Shown here in pieces: positions 41,766 through 51,142 of a DNA stretch of 64,000 nucleotides (its first letter is position 1; the number at the start of each line of letters is the position of its first letter). Under the pieces are notes generated by a model. The model saw nothing but the letters and a program-made list of their open reading frames with translations. It made no database searches and was not told the DNA's origin. Made by a program: the position numbers and the translations under genes. The stretch is from Runella defluvii (lineage in GTDB: Bacteria > Bacteroidota > Bacteroidia > Cytophagales > Spirosomataceae), in NCBI RefSeq assembly GCF_014195535.1, contig NZ_JACIBY010000005.1, forward strand, positions 379,845-443,844, given 5' to 3'.

Positions 41766-44648
41766 ATGGCTTCATTTCTACGTAAACGCCGTTTTTTAGT
41801 CGTTGTTTGGTTTGCACTTCTTATGACCAGTTGTGCGTCCAATGCCCTTTTTGCCCAAAAAATTGTACGAGGTCCTTACCTCCAAATGGGTTCTTCAACG
41901 GGCATCGTAGTGCGGTGGCGGACAGACGTGGCGGTGGTTAGTAAGCTCACCTACGGAAGTTCTTCTTCCCAAAAAACGCAAAGCGTTAGCCGCGACGTTC
42001 CTACGACCGAACACGAAGTAAGCATCAATGGCCTTACTCCCAACTCAGTCTATTATTACGGAATCCAAGTCAACGGCACGACCTACGAAGGAGATTCCTA
42101 TTATTTCAAAACAGCTCCGCCCACGGGAAGTAAGCAAAAGGTGAGGTTTTGGGCCTTAGGTGATGCAGGAGACGGTTCGCCCAACCAGCGGGAAGTACGC
42201 GATGCTTATTTAAAACGTATTCAAAACGACAACCGCCAAACCGACGCTGTTTTGTTTCTTGGAGACAATGCCTATGCCATCGGTACCGACGAAGAATACC
42301 AGAACAATTTCTTCAATATTTACCAAGATTATTTCTTCAAAAACAACGTTATTTGGGCCATTCCTGGCAACCATGAATACTATTCGGGCGTGCAAAGCCG
42401 TCGTGAGATTGCCTATTTTCAAATCTTCTCCCAACCCCAAAACGGCGAGTCGGGCGGTGTTCCGTCGGGCTCCGAAATGAATTATTCGTTCGATTACGGC
42501 AATGTACACGTAGTAGCCTTGGACTCTTACGGCATTGAGCAAGACAAATACCGATTGTACGATACGCTCAGCCCACAGGTAGAATGGCTCAAAAAAGACT
42601 TAGCCGCCAATCGCCTTCCGTGGACGATTGTGATGTTTCACCACCCACCTTACACCAAAAACTCGCACGACTCGGATACCGAAACGGAATTAGTTCTTAT
42701 TCGACAAAATCTAAACCCTATTTTAGAGCGATACAAAGTTGATTTGGTACTGAGCGGTCATAGCCACTTGTATGAACGTTCGCGCCCTACGCGGGGTCAC
42801 ACAGGACTTGCCCCGACTTTCAACGAAGCCGCTCATTTGACCAGCACTTCATCGGGCAAATACGACAATAGCCCAAATTCGTGTGCGTACGTCAAAAACG
42901 GAGGTGATGAGGGCGTTATTTACGTAGTCGCAGGTTCTTCGGGGCGTAACAACGGACTCGATGGGCCAGCCCACCCCGCAATGCCTTTCAAAAACTTCCA
43001 AAACGGAGGTTCGGTCGTTATCGAAGTCGAAGACAACCGCCTTAACTATGAATGGCTTTGTAACGACGGTGTGGTTCGTGATCAATTTACGATTTTCAAA
43101 AACGTCAATAAAACGACGCAACTCAAAGCGCGTCACGGAGAAGTTGTGACGCTCACCCCTTCGTGGAAAGGCGCTACCAGTTGGTCTAATGGCAGCAACC
43201 AGCCCACATTGTCCTTTACCCTAACGGGCGACACCACCCTTACCGTTCGCGACGAAGCGGGTTGTTTGTTGGACCGTTTTGTAGTTTCGGTAAGCGACAA
43301 GCCCGCCCTTTCTTTCGATAAACCTCTGGCCAATGCCTGCGCAGGTGCGGCACTTTCGGTTCCTTTTTCGGTAACCAACACCGACCGCAATCGCTGGAAA
43401 TACACCTTGCAATTATCTGACAATCAAGGCAATTTTTCACAACCCGTCACCCTTTCCACCGAAAGTAACGAAGCATTTTCTGCCACCTTACCCACCACAC
43501 TCCCTTCGGGCGACAACTATCGCTTGCGCATTGTGGCCAACGTCGCGGGGATTGCTCCAGTTGTATCGGCCAATTTTAGCATCCAACAAAAACCTTCGGC
43601 AACCTTGAGCGGCGCAGCAACCATTGAGGCAGGGCAAAGCACCCCACTTACGCTCCAATTTTCGGGCTCAGGACCATGGACGTACCAGCTTTCGGGCGGC
43701 CCCGCTGCGACCACTTCCACCAACCCATTGACCATCTCCATTTCGCCGCTTACAACCACCACTTATACCGTCACCTCCGTAAGCAATGCTTGCGGGACAG
43801 GCACCACCAACGGAAGTGCACGAGTGGAGGTAACGCCCAAAATCACGGCTCAAATGCCTGCGGGAGTTATACTTTGCGATGAATCGGTGTTTGATTTGCC
43901 TTTCACCGTCACGGGAGGATTTGATACAGGCATTGGGTTTGAAGCTCAATTATCGGACAAAGAAGGAAACTTTACCACATCTCGCACTGTCGGAAGTGGC
44001 AGCCAAAGTCCCCTTAAAGTTACGATTCCTGCCAATGTAGAAATTGGTGGAAATTACCGTTTACGCATCAAACCGACCCAAAATGCCAACGCGAACCTCA
44101 CACCAAGCGACGTTTTCTCGCTCAAACAACGCGCCAAAGCAACCCTTAGTGGCGACACGACAATTGCGTTTGGAGGGGAAGCTAAGCTAAAATTAAGTGC
44201 TCAAGGCACGTTTCCCGTGACGTACGTTCTTTCCGACAATAACACGGCCACTATCTCCAGCAACGCTCAAACCATCAGCGTAAAACCAGCCTTAGAAACC
44301 ACCTATACACTAAAATCAGTGACAAACGTATGTGGAAACGGAAGCGTTGGTGGCAATGCGCGCGTGAATGTTCTTCTCACGGCCATTGCGCCTGTTTCTG
44401 ACGAAGACTTGCGGGTATTGCCCAACCCAACCCACAACAAAGTCAAAGTAGAAGCTAAGGTCTTTGGACAAAAATCAGGCGATTGGGAATTATTGGATGC
44501 GCAAGGAAAAACCCTCAACAAAGGACACTTCCGAAAAGGAACATTGCACGGGCTTGACATATCACTCGAAGACACCGTCCCTGGCGCCTATCTGTTACGT
44601 TTTGTAGTAGAGGGGCAAACGATTGTTCGCAAAGTTGTGAAACTGTAA
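41766..44648 (+). CDS. Purple-acid-phosphatase-like metallophosphoesterase with T9SS sorting domain
   Basis: A 960-residue secreted enzyme. A signal peptide (FLVVVWFALLMTSC) precedes an N-terminal fibronectin-like domain (VRGPYLQMGSSTGIVVRW). The calcineurin-like phosphoesterase domain has FWALGDAGDGS, VLFLGDNAY, IPGNHEYYSG, MFHHPPYTKN and LVLSGHSHLYER, covering the metal-binding residues. The C-terminal half is made of Ig-like repeats (ATLSGAATIEAGQSTPLT, LQFSGSGPWTYQLSGG) that are also found in the neighbouring protein at 47721. It ends in a T9SS type A sorting domain (VLPNPTHNKVKVEA to GAYLLRFVVEGQTIVRKVV). Phosphatase activity on the cell surface is likely; substrate unknown. Confidence 0.9.
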   Translation: MASFLRKRRFLVVVWFALLMTSCASNALFAQKIVRGPYLQMGSSTGIVVRWRTDVAVVSKLTYGSSSSQKTQSVSRDVPTTEHEVSINGLTPNSVYYYGIQVNGTTYEGDSYYFKTAPPTGSKQKVRFWALGDAGDGSPNQREVRDAYLKRIQNDNRQTDAVLFLGDNAYAIGTDEEYQNNFFNIYQDYFFKNNVIWAIPGNHEYYSGVQSRREIAYFQIFSQPQNGESGGVPSGSEMNYSFDYGNVHVVALDSYGIEQDKYRLYDTLSPQVEWLKKDLAANRLPWTIVMFHHPPYTKNSHDSDTETELVLIRQNLNPILERYKVDLVLSGHSHLYERSRPTRGHTGLAPTFNEAAHLTSTSSGKYDNSPNSCAYVKNGGDEGVIYVVAGSSGRNNGLDGPAHPAMPFKNFQNGGSVVIEVEDNRLNYEWLCNDGVVRDQFTIFKNVNKTTQLKARHGEVVTLTPSWKGATSWSNGSNQPTLSFTLTGDTTLTVRDEAGCLLDRFVVSVSDKPALSFDKPLANACAGAALSVPFSVTNTDRNRWKYTLQLSDNQGNFSQPVTLSTESNEAFSATLPTTLPSGDNYRLRIVANVAGIAPVVSANFSIQQKPSATLSGAATIEAGQSTPLTLQFSGSGPWTYQLSGGPAATTSTNPLTISISPLTTTTYTVTSVSNACGTGTTNGSARVEVTPKITAQMPAGVILCDESVFDLPFTVTGGFDTGIGFEAQLSDKEGNFTTSRTVGSGSQSPLKVTIPANVEIGGNYRLRIKPTQNANANLTPSDVFSLKQRAKATLSGDTTIAFGGEAKLKLSAQGTFPVTYVLSDNNTATISSNAQTISVKPALETTYTLKSVTNVCGNGSVGGNARVNVLLTAIAPVSDEDLRVLPNPTHNKVKVEAKVFGQKSGDWELLDAQGKTLNKGHFRKGTLHGLDISLEDTVPGAYLLRFVVEGQTIVRKVVKL

Positions 44649-44667
44649 ACAACCCTTTTTGCTTACT

Positions 44668-45480
44668 ATGGAACACAAGAGAGAAGGTAATATTTATGAC
44701 CGAATCGTAAAAGAAAATATTGAAAGTATCATTCCTGCATTGATGAATAGCGTTTTGGGCTTCAAAGTTCTAGAATCGACCGTAATCAAAGAAAAGCTGC
44801 AACAAACCAAGGAAAAAGAAGCAGACGTTTTGAGAATAATTACAGACCCAAGCGGCAGAAAGTTTATTTTACACCTTGAATTCCAAGTAGATGACTATAA
44901 AAAAATGGTATATCGCATGGCAGATTACTGGGTTTTATTAAAATCGAAATACAAGTTTCCTATTAGGCAATTTGTTATTTACATTGGCAACAAAGAACCA
45001 ACAATGAGAACTGTACTTTCAGAGGATGGTAATTATTTTCAGTTTCAGCTCATCAATATCACCCAATTCGATTATTTACGATTTCTCAATTCAACAAACC
45101 CTGAAGAAATTATTTTAGCTGTTTTGGGGGATTTTGGCAACGAACAACCTACAAATGTGCTCTCAAAAATCATCCAAAGGCTCGAAGAAACTAAAACTGA
45201 TGCAAATACGTTAAAAAAACACTATAGGCAGTTGAGAATTCTTGCAAAACTTCGTAACTTGAATTTAAAGTTTGATGATATGATAAAGAACATGGCAAAA
45301 TATTTTGATGTCGAAAATGACCCTTTCTTCATCAAAGGACAGGAAAAAGAATTATCAAAATTTGTCGCTTTTCTGCTTAGAGAAGGAAACAGGACTTTTG
45401 AACAAATTGCCGATATAGCAGATACTACTGTGGACTTTGTCAAAGCTGTCCAACAAAAACTCCAGGCAAAAAACACCTAA
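44668..45480 (+). CDS. Rpn family PD-(D/E)XK nuclease (transposase-associated)
   Basis: A 270-residue protein of the recombination-promoting nuclease (PDDEXK_2) family. The catalytic core is visible: acidic D53 in KEADVLRII and E71-x-Q73 in FILHLEFQ, followed by helical MVYRMADYWVLLKSKY. The C-terminal 100 residues are helical, with a FEQIADIADTTVDFVKAV helix-turn-helix-like end. Members are often remnants of mobile elements or act as nucleases. The gene is visibly AT-richer than its neighbours, which suggests horizontal transfer. I used the ATG at 44668; a TTG at 44659 is possible. Confidence 0.85.
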   Translation: MEHKREGNIYDRIVKENIESIIPALMNSVLGFKVLESTVIKEKLQQTKEKEADVLRIITDPSGRKFILHLEFQVDDYKKMVYRMADYWVLLKSKYKFPIRQFVIYIGNKEPTMRTVLSEDGNYFQFQLINITQFDYLRFLNSTNPEEIILAVLGDFGNEQPTNVLSKIIQRLEETKTDANTLKKHYRQLRILAKLRNLNLKFDDMIKNMAKYFDVENDPFFIKGQEKELSKFVAFLLREGNRTFEQIADIADTTVDFVKAVQQKLQAKNT

Positions 45481-45483
45481 CAA

Positions 45484-45939
45484 TCAGCACTTTAACTTTG
45501 TCTTATGGCGACGTAGTTTGCTAACGCCTAAATAATGAAGAAAAGTCTCGATGACTTCTAAGTCGGCTTCGGCCCAATCTAGTTTGTGAACCTCTTCCAG
45601 CCGAACCCATTTGTATTGTTGGTGTTCAGTCAAAACGATGGGCGAGGTAAGCATCCGACACACGTAAGGTACAAGGCAGATAATGCGGTTAGGGTCTTCT
45701 TTGTAGGCAGGTTCAAGGCGTACTCCTATTTCAATTTCTACACTCAGTTCTTCCATAATTTCGCGGTGAAGTGCCTCAATTTCCGTTTCGCCTTCATCCA
45801 CTTTTCCGCCAGGAAACTCCCATTTTAAAGCCAGTGACATCCCTTCCTTGCGCTGGGCCGAAAAAACATGCCCATCTTTTTCAAAGATAGCGCAGGGTAC
45901 TACCACAATTTTTTTTGAACTTTCGGGTGGGATTGCCAT
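45484..45939 (-). CDS. Nudix (MutT-type) pyrophosphohydrolase
   Basis: A 151-residue Nudix hydrolase. The Nudix box runs from about residue 45 (GKVDEGETEIEALHREIMEE), matching GX5EX7REUXEEXGU apart from the last Gly. The N-terminal strand (VVVPCAIFEKDGHVFSAQR) and the KWEFPG lead into the box are also typical. MutT-type members cleave oxidised nucleoside triphosphates such as 8-oxo-dGTP. Its 3' end is 4 bases from the Rpn gene's stop, convergent, with no terminator in between. Confidence 0.9.
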   Translation of the reverse strand: MAIPPESSKKIVVVPCAIFEKDGHVFSAQRKEGMSLALKWEFPGGKVDEGETEIEALHREIMEELSVEIEIGVRLEPAYKEDPNRIICLVPYVCRMLTSPIVLTEHQQYKWVRLEEVHKLDWAEADLEVIETFLHYLGVSKLRRHKTKLKC

Positions 45940-46139
45940 ACAAAGCCGCTTTTTTATACAAAGTTAGTACGGAAAATCATTTCTAACCGCTTTTTTTATC
46001 GAACGGTCGAAGGATTAACAAATATTTTATAGTTTGCATCCCTGAATCTTCCTTATTTTTAGCACAAAGTCCAAGTTTTTGTAGTCATAATACGATTTTG
46101 TATCTCCGAACCTTAAACAGTATAATCTTATTCAAACCC

Positions 46140-47648
46140 ATGTTTACTGAAAAAGACCTCGCCCAAATCGAAAAACAGGGCATTTCGCTTGAAACCATCC
46201 AACAACAGATTTCTCATTTTGAAACGGGTTTCCCTTTTTTAAAAGTTCTCAAAGCCGCTACCGTAGGTGATGGCATTGTGCGCGTGAGCGAAGAAGAAAG
46301 TGCTGCTCTTGTCGATGAGTTTGATGCACAAGCCAAAAACGTTTCGTTGTTGAAGTTTGTCCCAGCTTCGGGCGCTGCCACGCGGATGTTCAAGTCGCTT
46401 TTTGCTTTCAAAGACGACGGAAAAAGCGACAAGTCTATCCCTGAATTTAGCGAGCGGATTCGCGATTTTGCTTTCTTTGAAGACCTAAAAGCCGCCATGG
46501 CCAACGACGGTGTTGACATTGAAACGGCCATTGGCGACGGCAATTACCAACAAATTGCCGACTATATTTTGAGTGGCAAAGGGCTAGATTATGGCAACCT
46601 TCCCAAAGGTTTGTTAAAATTCCACAACTACGAAGAAGGGGCGCGTACGCCCGTAGAAGAGCATTTGGTAGAAGGCGCCAACTACGCCAATGCCAACGGG
46701 GTTGTTCGCCTACACTTTACTGTCTCACCAGAGCACCGCAGCCGTTTCGAAGCCCTGATTGAAGCCATGAAACCTGCTTTTGAAGAAAAATACAGCGTCA
46801 CTTATGAAGTGAGTTTTTCGGAGCAAAAACCCTCTACCGATACCATTTCGGTGAACATGGACAACACACCTTTCCGCAACGCCGACGGTAGCCTGTTGTT
46901 CCGTCCTGCGGGGCACGGGGCGCTTTTGGCCAACCTCGACGACCAAGACGGGGATGTGGTATTCATCAAAAACATCGACAACGTAGTACCCGATAGCCTC
47001 AAAGACACCACTTTTACGTACAAAAAAGTCCTTGGGGCGTTGTTGTTGAAATACCGCCAGCAAATTTTTGATTTCTTAGCCCGCATCGAAGCAGGCGAAA
47101 ACAGCGATAGCCTAATCAGCGAACTGTCAGAGTTTTACGAAACGACGATGTTTACGCAGCCTACCAAGGATTTCTGGACGCTTTCAAATACCGAGAAACT
47201 CGCTTATTTTGCCATGAAACTCGACCGCCCTGTGCGTTTGTGCGGAATGGTGAAAAACGTCGGCGAGCCTGGTGGCGGGCCTTTCTGGGCGGCGAATCCC
47301 GACGGCACGACCTCGCTCCAAGTCGTAGAGTCGGCGCAAATTGACATGGACGATGCTGCCCAAAAAGCACTTTTCGATACCGCAACGCACTTCAACCCCG
47401 TTGATTTGGTGTGCTCTCTCCGTGGTTATAAAGGCAAGAAATTTGAGTTGATGAGTTATCGCGACTCCAATACGGGCTTTATTACCCAAAAATCAAAAGA
47501 CGGGAAAGACTTGAAAGCCCAAGAACTCCCAGGACTTTGGAACGGCTCAATGTCTGACTGGAATACGGTGTTTGTGGAGGTTCCGTTGATTACCTTCAAC
47601 CCCGTCAAAACTGTCAACGATTTGCTCCGTAAAGAGCACCAAGCGTAA
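46140..47648 (+). CDS. DUF4301 family protein
   Basis: A 502-residue cytoplasmic protein. It carries the DUF4301 signature near the start (LKFVPASGAATRMFKSLF), GLDYGNLPKGLLKFHNYEEG, RTPVEEHLVEGANYA, DTISVNMDNTPFRNADG-like and FRPAGHGALLANLDDQDGDV, and a C-terminal CGMVKNVGEPGGGPFWA and ELPGLWNGSMSDWNTVFVEV. The PASGAATRMF and the GHGALL/NLDD motifs look like those of sugar nucleotidyltransferase-like folds, but no activity is established in what I know. I used the ATG at 46140 (MFTEKDLAQIEKQ), 42 bp downstream of the open-frame start. Confidence 0.82.
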   Translation: MFTEKDLAQIEKQGISLETIQQQISHFETGFPFLKVLKAATVGDGIVRVSEEESAALVDEFDAQAKNVSLLKFVPASGAATRMFKSLFAFKDDGKSDKSIPEFSERIRDFAFFEDLKAAMANDGVDIETAIGDGNYQQIADYILSGKGLDYGNLPKGLLKFHNYEEGARTPVEEHLVEGANYANANGVVRLHFTVSPEHRSRFEALIEAMKPAFEEKYSVTYEVSFSEQKPSTDTISVNMDNTPFRNADGSLLFRPAGHGALLANLDDQDGDVVFIKNIDNVVPDSLKDTTFTYKKVLGALLLKYRQQIFDFLARIEAGENSDSLISELSEFYETTMFTQPTKDFWTLSNTEKLAYFAMKLDRPVRLCGMVKNVGEPGGGPFWAANPDGTTSLQVVESAQIDMDDAAQKALFDTATHFNPVDLVCSLRGYKGKKFELMSYRDSNTGFITQKSKDGKDLKAQELPGLWNGSMSDWNTVFVEVPLITFNPVKTVNDLLRKEHQA

Positions 47649-47720
47649 GGTTTATCAACAAAAAACACCTTTTTTAGCCCTTTCTGAACGGTTTTCCGCA
47701 TCAGAGGGGGTTAATTTTTT

Positions 47721-50210
47721 CTATTGCTTCAACAGCTTACGTTCAAGCCATTTATCACTTACTTTTATTCGAAGAAAATACAATCCATTTGGCAAAGCTT
47801 GGGTATTGATTTCGTCTCGGTATTCGCCCGCTGTCCACTGGCGTTTTTGGTACACGCGCCCTTGTACGTCTATTATCTGCCATTCGGTCGCCGTAGGAAT
47901 GTCGATGGTTAGGTGCAGTCGGTCGGACAATGGATTAGGCCCCACGATGATTTTTTCTTGTTCTTCCTCCACTCCTGTAATCACCACATTGGCCGTTACA
48001 CTACCCGATACCGTCCCCGTCCCACACGAGTTACTCACCGAGCTGAGGGTATAGGTCGTTGGTAAAGTGGGTTTAACAGTGATCAAAACGGGGGTTTCGT
48101 TTGTTGTCCCCATCGTATTATCCGACATTGTGTAGGTCCAAGGTGCATCGCCAGTAAACTGAATCACTAACAATAGTTCATCCCCAGGCTTGAGCGGCGT
48201 CGCCACGCCTCCACTCAGTGCGGCCGTAGGGCGGCGTCCTAGCAGAAAGGGCGAAGTCGGCTGCGACGTAACCGTTGTGCTTCCTACCACTACGACCCGA
48301 ATTCGGTAACCGTTGGCGTTCGGAATCGCGGGGATATTGGCTAAAATAGGGCTACGGCTTCCCGTCCCGATAATAACAGCATTGGTAAAATTTCCTAAAC
48401 TGTCCGACAACTGCGCCTGAAATACGGTATTGGCAGGGAGGGTTCCGCCGCCAAGCGAAAATTTGACTTCAAATTCTTTACCACTACAAATACCTGAGGT
48501 GATGTTTTCGGTAATTACGCGCGGAATAACCGTCACCGAGGCAATTCCCGAAACAGTACCTTCACCGCACGAATTTCGCACCGAAGTTAGTTGATATACC
48601 GTCGTTTGGGTGGGTTTTACAGTTACTTGCGCAGGAGTTACTTCCGAAGTTGTGGTGGTGCCGTCTGACAATGCAAGCGACCAAGGACCATCGCCCGTTA
48701 ATGTCACAGGCAAGGTTGTTGATTCACCAAAATTGACCGAAGCAGCGCCCGACAATACCGCCGTTGGTCTAACTTTTATTATAAACGAAGCGCTATTGAC
48801 CGATGTTGAGGTCACACTGGCTACTACCCGTAAACGATACGCCGCCCCCGCCGCAACGTTGGCAGGAATCGTCGTTGAAATTGGGCTGCTCGTTCCCGTT
48901 GCAAGCGCACGAGGCGCTGTAAACGAACCCGTTGCATCTGAGAGCTGAACGGTATAAGTAACCGCGCCTTCAAAAGTTCCCGTTACCACAAAAGGTAAAC
49001 TTATGACACTTCCGACGCAAACCGAACCCAAGGCCACGTCGGCTGCACTCACCCGTGGATTGACTTTTACCTGAACAGTGCTTGTCGGCGTGGGGGCTGT
49101 TCCGCACGCATTACGAACTGATTTAACAGAATAGGTCGTCGTCGTCGTAGGACTGACCGTCACTAAAGCAGGAGTAGTATTCACTGTAGCCGTCTGGTCA
49201 TTGGATAGAACGTACGTCCACGGGCCTTCTCCAGTAAAGTCTAACGTGAGTTTTGCGCTTTCTCCTACCCCAATCGTTGTACTGCCACTCAAGGTAGCGG
49301 TAGGCAAAGCTTGTATCGCAAACACACCGCTACCCACCGAAGTGGCCGAGGCACTAGCGATAACGCGTACTTTGTAGTTTTTGCCTGCTAACAACGAAGC
49401 TGGAAAAGTAACTTGCAATGGGCTGGCTGTGCCTGTCCCAATCGCAACGGGACTGGTGAAACTCCCCGTCGAGTCTGATACCTGTGCCGTGTAGGTTACA
49501 GCAGCCGTTGATTCAAACGTGCCCGTGGTGACAAAAGCCACCGTGCCCGTCGAACCTGCGCAAACGGAAGTAGATGCAAACGTAGGGGTAATAATGGGTA
49601 AAACGCGTACCCGCGCACTGCCAGCAACTGTACCCGCACCACACACATTGCTAACCGACTGAAGGGCATAAGTAGTACTCACAGTAGGTTGCACAATCCC
49701 TTTAAGCGGACTTGTGAGCGTAGTGCCTGTGTTGGTATTGGTAAATGTATAAGTCCAAGGGCCATTTCCTGTAAAAACAACCGTCAAGGTCGCCGTGCCA
49801 CCCAACGTAATCGTGGTATCGCCCGAAAGCGTGGCTGTGGGGCGTCTGAGCATGGTAAAAATAGAAGTTGGCACCGACGTGATACCCGTCGTATCCGAAA
49901 CAACGCGCAAACGATACTCCCCATTAGGAGCTGTTGCGGGCAAGGTAACCACAATCGGGCTGGTTGCTCCCGATGCCAACGCCGTAGGACTCGTAAACGT
50001 CCCTCCCGTTCCTGACAATTGCACCGTGTAAGTACGTTTAGCAGGCGTAGGGACATTGGATGGTGTAAACGCCACCGACAAAGTTGCCCCAGCACAGGCT
50101 GCTGCCCCGCTGACGTCCGTTGTGGTAATCGTCGGGGTTTGTGCCCACGTGTTCATCCAAGCGATTACGCCTAAAAATAATAAAACCCCAGTCCGTTTAA
50201 ACAATCTCAT
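47721..50210 (-). CDS. T9SS-secreted protein with Ig-like repeats
   Basis: An 829-residue surface or secreted protein. The start at 50210 gives a signal peptide (MRLFKRTGVLLFLGVIAWMN, cleavage near WAQ); the open frame continues 285 bp upstream, but that part is unlike a signal. The body has about four alternating pairs of domains: one opens with a Cys-containing VSAADVALGSVCVGSVISLP-like strand, the other with ATLSGDTTITLGGTATLT and GPWTYTFTNT. Units are highly alike at the protein level and match the C-terminal half of the phosphatase at 41766. It ends in a T9SS type A sorting domain (VGPNPLSDRLHLTID to GLYFLRIKVSDKWLERKL). Probably an adhesin. Confidence 0.88.
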   Translation of the reverse strand: MRLFKRTGVLLFLGVIAWMNTWAQTPTITTTDVSGAAACAGATLSVAFTPSNVPTPAKRTYTVQLSGTGGTFTSPTALASGATSPIVVTLPATAPNGEYRLRVVSDTTGITSVPTSIFTMLRRPTATLSGDTTITLGGTATLTVVFTGNGPWTYTFTNTNTGTTLTSPLKGIVQPTVSTTYALQSVSNVCGAGTVAGSARVRVLPIITPTFASTSVCAGSTGTVAFVTTGTFESTAAVTYTAQVSDSTGSFTSPVAIGTGTASPLQVTFPASLLAGKNYKVRVIASASATSVGSGVFAIQALPTATLSGSTTIGVGESAKLTLDFTGEGPWTYVLSNDQTATVNTTPALVTVSPTTTTTYSVKSVRNACGTAPTPTSTVQVKVNPRVSAADVALGSVCVGSVISLPFVVTGTFEGAVTYTVQLSDATGSFTAPRALATGTSSPISTTIPANVAAGAAYRLRVVASVTSTSVNSASFIIKVRPTAVLSGAASVNFGESTTLPVTLTGDGPWSLALSDGTTTTSEVTPAQVTVKPTQTTVYQLTSVRNSCGEGTVSGIASVTVIPRVITENITSGICSGKEFEVKFSLGGGTLPANTVFQAQLSDSLGNFTNAVIIGTGSRSPILANIPAIPNANGYRIRVVVVGSTTVTSQPTSPFLLGRRPTAALSGGVATPLKPGDELLLVIQFTGDAPWTYTMSDNTMGTTNETPVLITVKPTLPTTYTLSSVSNSCGTGTVSGSVTANVVITGVEEEQEKIIVGPNPLSDRLHLTIDIPTATEWQIIDVQGRVYQKRQWTAGEYRDEINTQALPNGLYFLRIKVSDKWLERKLLKQ

Positions 50211-50352
50211 AAAACGCAAGTCCGTTACATTGTTATACGCTAAAATTGTGCCATTGCAATACAACAATCCCTTCTCTTTGTAGTTTTCTATCAAGCAAAT
50301 ATACAAGACCCTAAACGAGAAATTTGTATTTTCGCCCCAATTCTGAAAAATC

Positions 50353-51063
50353 ATGTCCATTCGGATACAACACCTCACTAAACTATACGGCGCACAAAAA
50401 GCCGTCAACGACATTAGCTTCGACGTAAAGCCTGGCGAAATCATGGGATTTTTAGGGCCTAACGGCGCGGGAAAATCGACGACCATGAAAATCACGACGG
50501 GCTACCTCAGCGCCACCAGCGGAAGCGTAGAAGTGTGTGGATTTGACGTAGCGAAGCAGTCGATGGAAGTACGCCGCTCGATTGGCTATCTGCCTGAGCA
50601 CAACCCACTTTACACCGATATGTACATCAAAGAGTTTTTGCGTTTTGTGGGGGCTTTGTATGGCCTCAAAGGCGAAAAACTGAGCCAGCGGGTGAGTGAA
50701 ATGGTAGAAATATGTGGACTAGGGCTTGAACAAAACAAAAAAATTGGACAATTATCCAAAGGCTATCGCCAACGCGTTGGTTTGGCCCAAGCCTTGATTC
50801 ATAACCCGCCCGTTCTGATTTTGGACGAAGCCACCACGGGACTCGACCCGAACCAAATTCTTGAGATTCGGACACTCATTAAAAGCGTTGGAAAAGAAAA
50901 AACGGTTCTTTTTTCCTCGCACATTATGCAAGAAGTGGAAGCCATTTGCGACCGTGCCGTCATTATCAATCGGGGGCAAGTCGTGGCCAATCGCACCCTT
51001 GCCGATTTGCGCAGCGAAGGTAAACCGCTAGAAGAAGTCTTCCGAGAGCTTACCACGCAATAG
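50353..51063 (+). CDS. gldA: ABC transporter ATP-binding protein, GldA-like
   Basis: A 236-residue ABC ATPase. Walker A GPNGAGKST is at 35-43, the signature LSKGYRQRV and Walker B VLILDEATTGLDPNQ follow, and H-loop FSSHIM is present. The first 220 residues are closely like GldA of the gliding-motility ABC transporter, including the ending LEEVFRELT. It is about 60-70 residues shorter than usual GldA: the region between the H-loop part and the last helix (VANRTLADLRSEGKPLEEVF) is compressed. gldF and gldG are not adjacent, so the assignment is from sequence only. It lies divergent to the Ig-repeat gene. Confidence 0.75.
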   Translation: MSIRIQHLTKLYGAQKAVNDISFDVKPGEIMGFLGPNGAGKSTTMKITTGYLSATSGSVEVCGFDVAKQSMEVRRSIGYLPEHNPLYTDMYIKEFLRFVGALYGLKGEKLSQRVSEMVEICGLGLEQNKKIGQLSKGYRQRVGLAQALIHNPPVLILDEATTGLDPNQILEIRTLIKSVGKEKTVLFSSHIMQEVEAICDRAVIINRGQVVANRTLADLRSEGKPLEEVFRELTTQ

Positions 51064-51142
51064 CCCTCCTTTTTTTTCGTTTTTGAAACAGAATTGTTCC
51101 TTTGAACGTAATCTCTTTTGAACGTTTTTTATATTTGAGACT

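Noticed and set aside
50211-50495. 285-bp N-terminal extension of the Ig-repeat protein
   Set aside because: It would precede the signal peptide and overlap the divergent GldA-like gene.
51130-51137. TATATTTG as promoter of the barrel gene at 51143
   Set aside because: It lies only 5 bases before the ATG, leaving no room for a transcript start and leader, and has no TTG at the right spacing.
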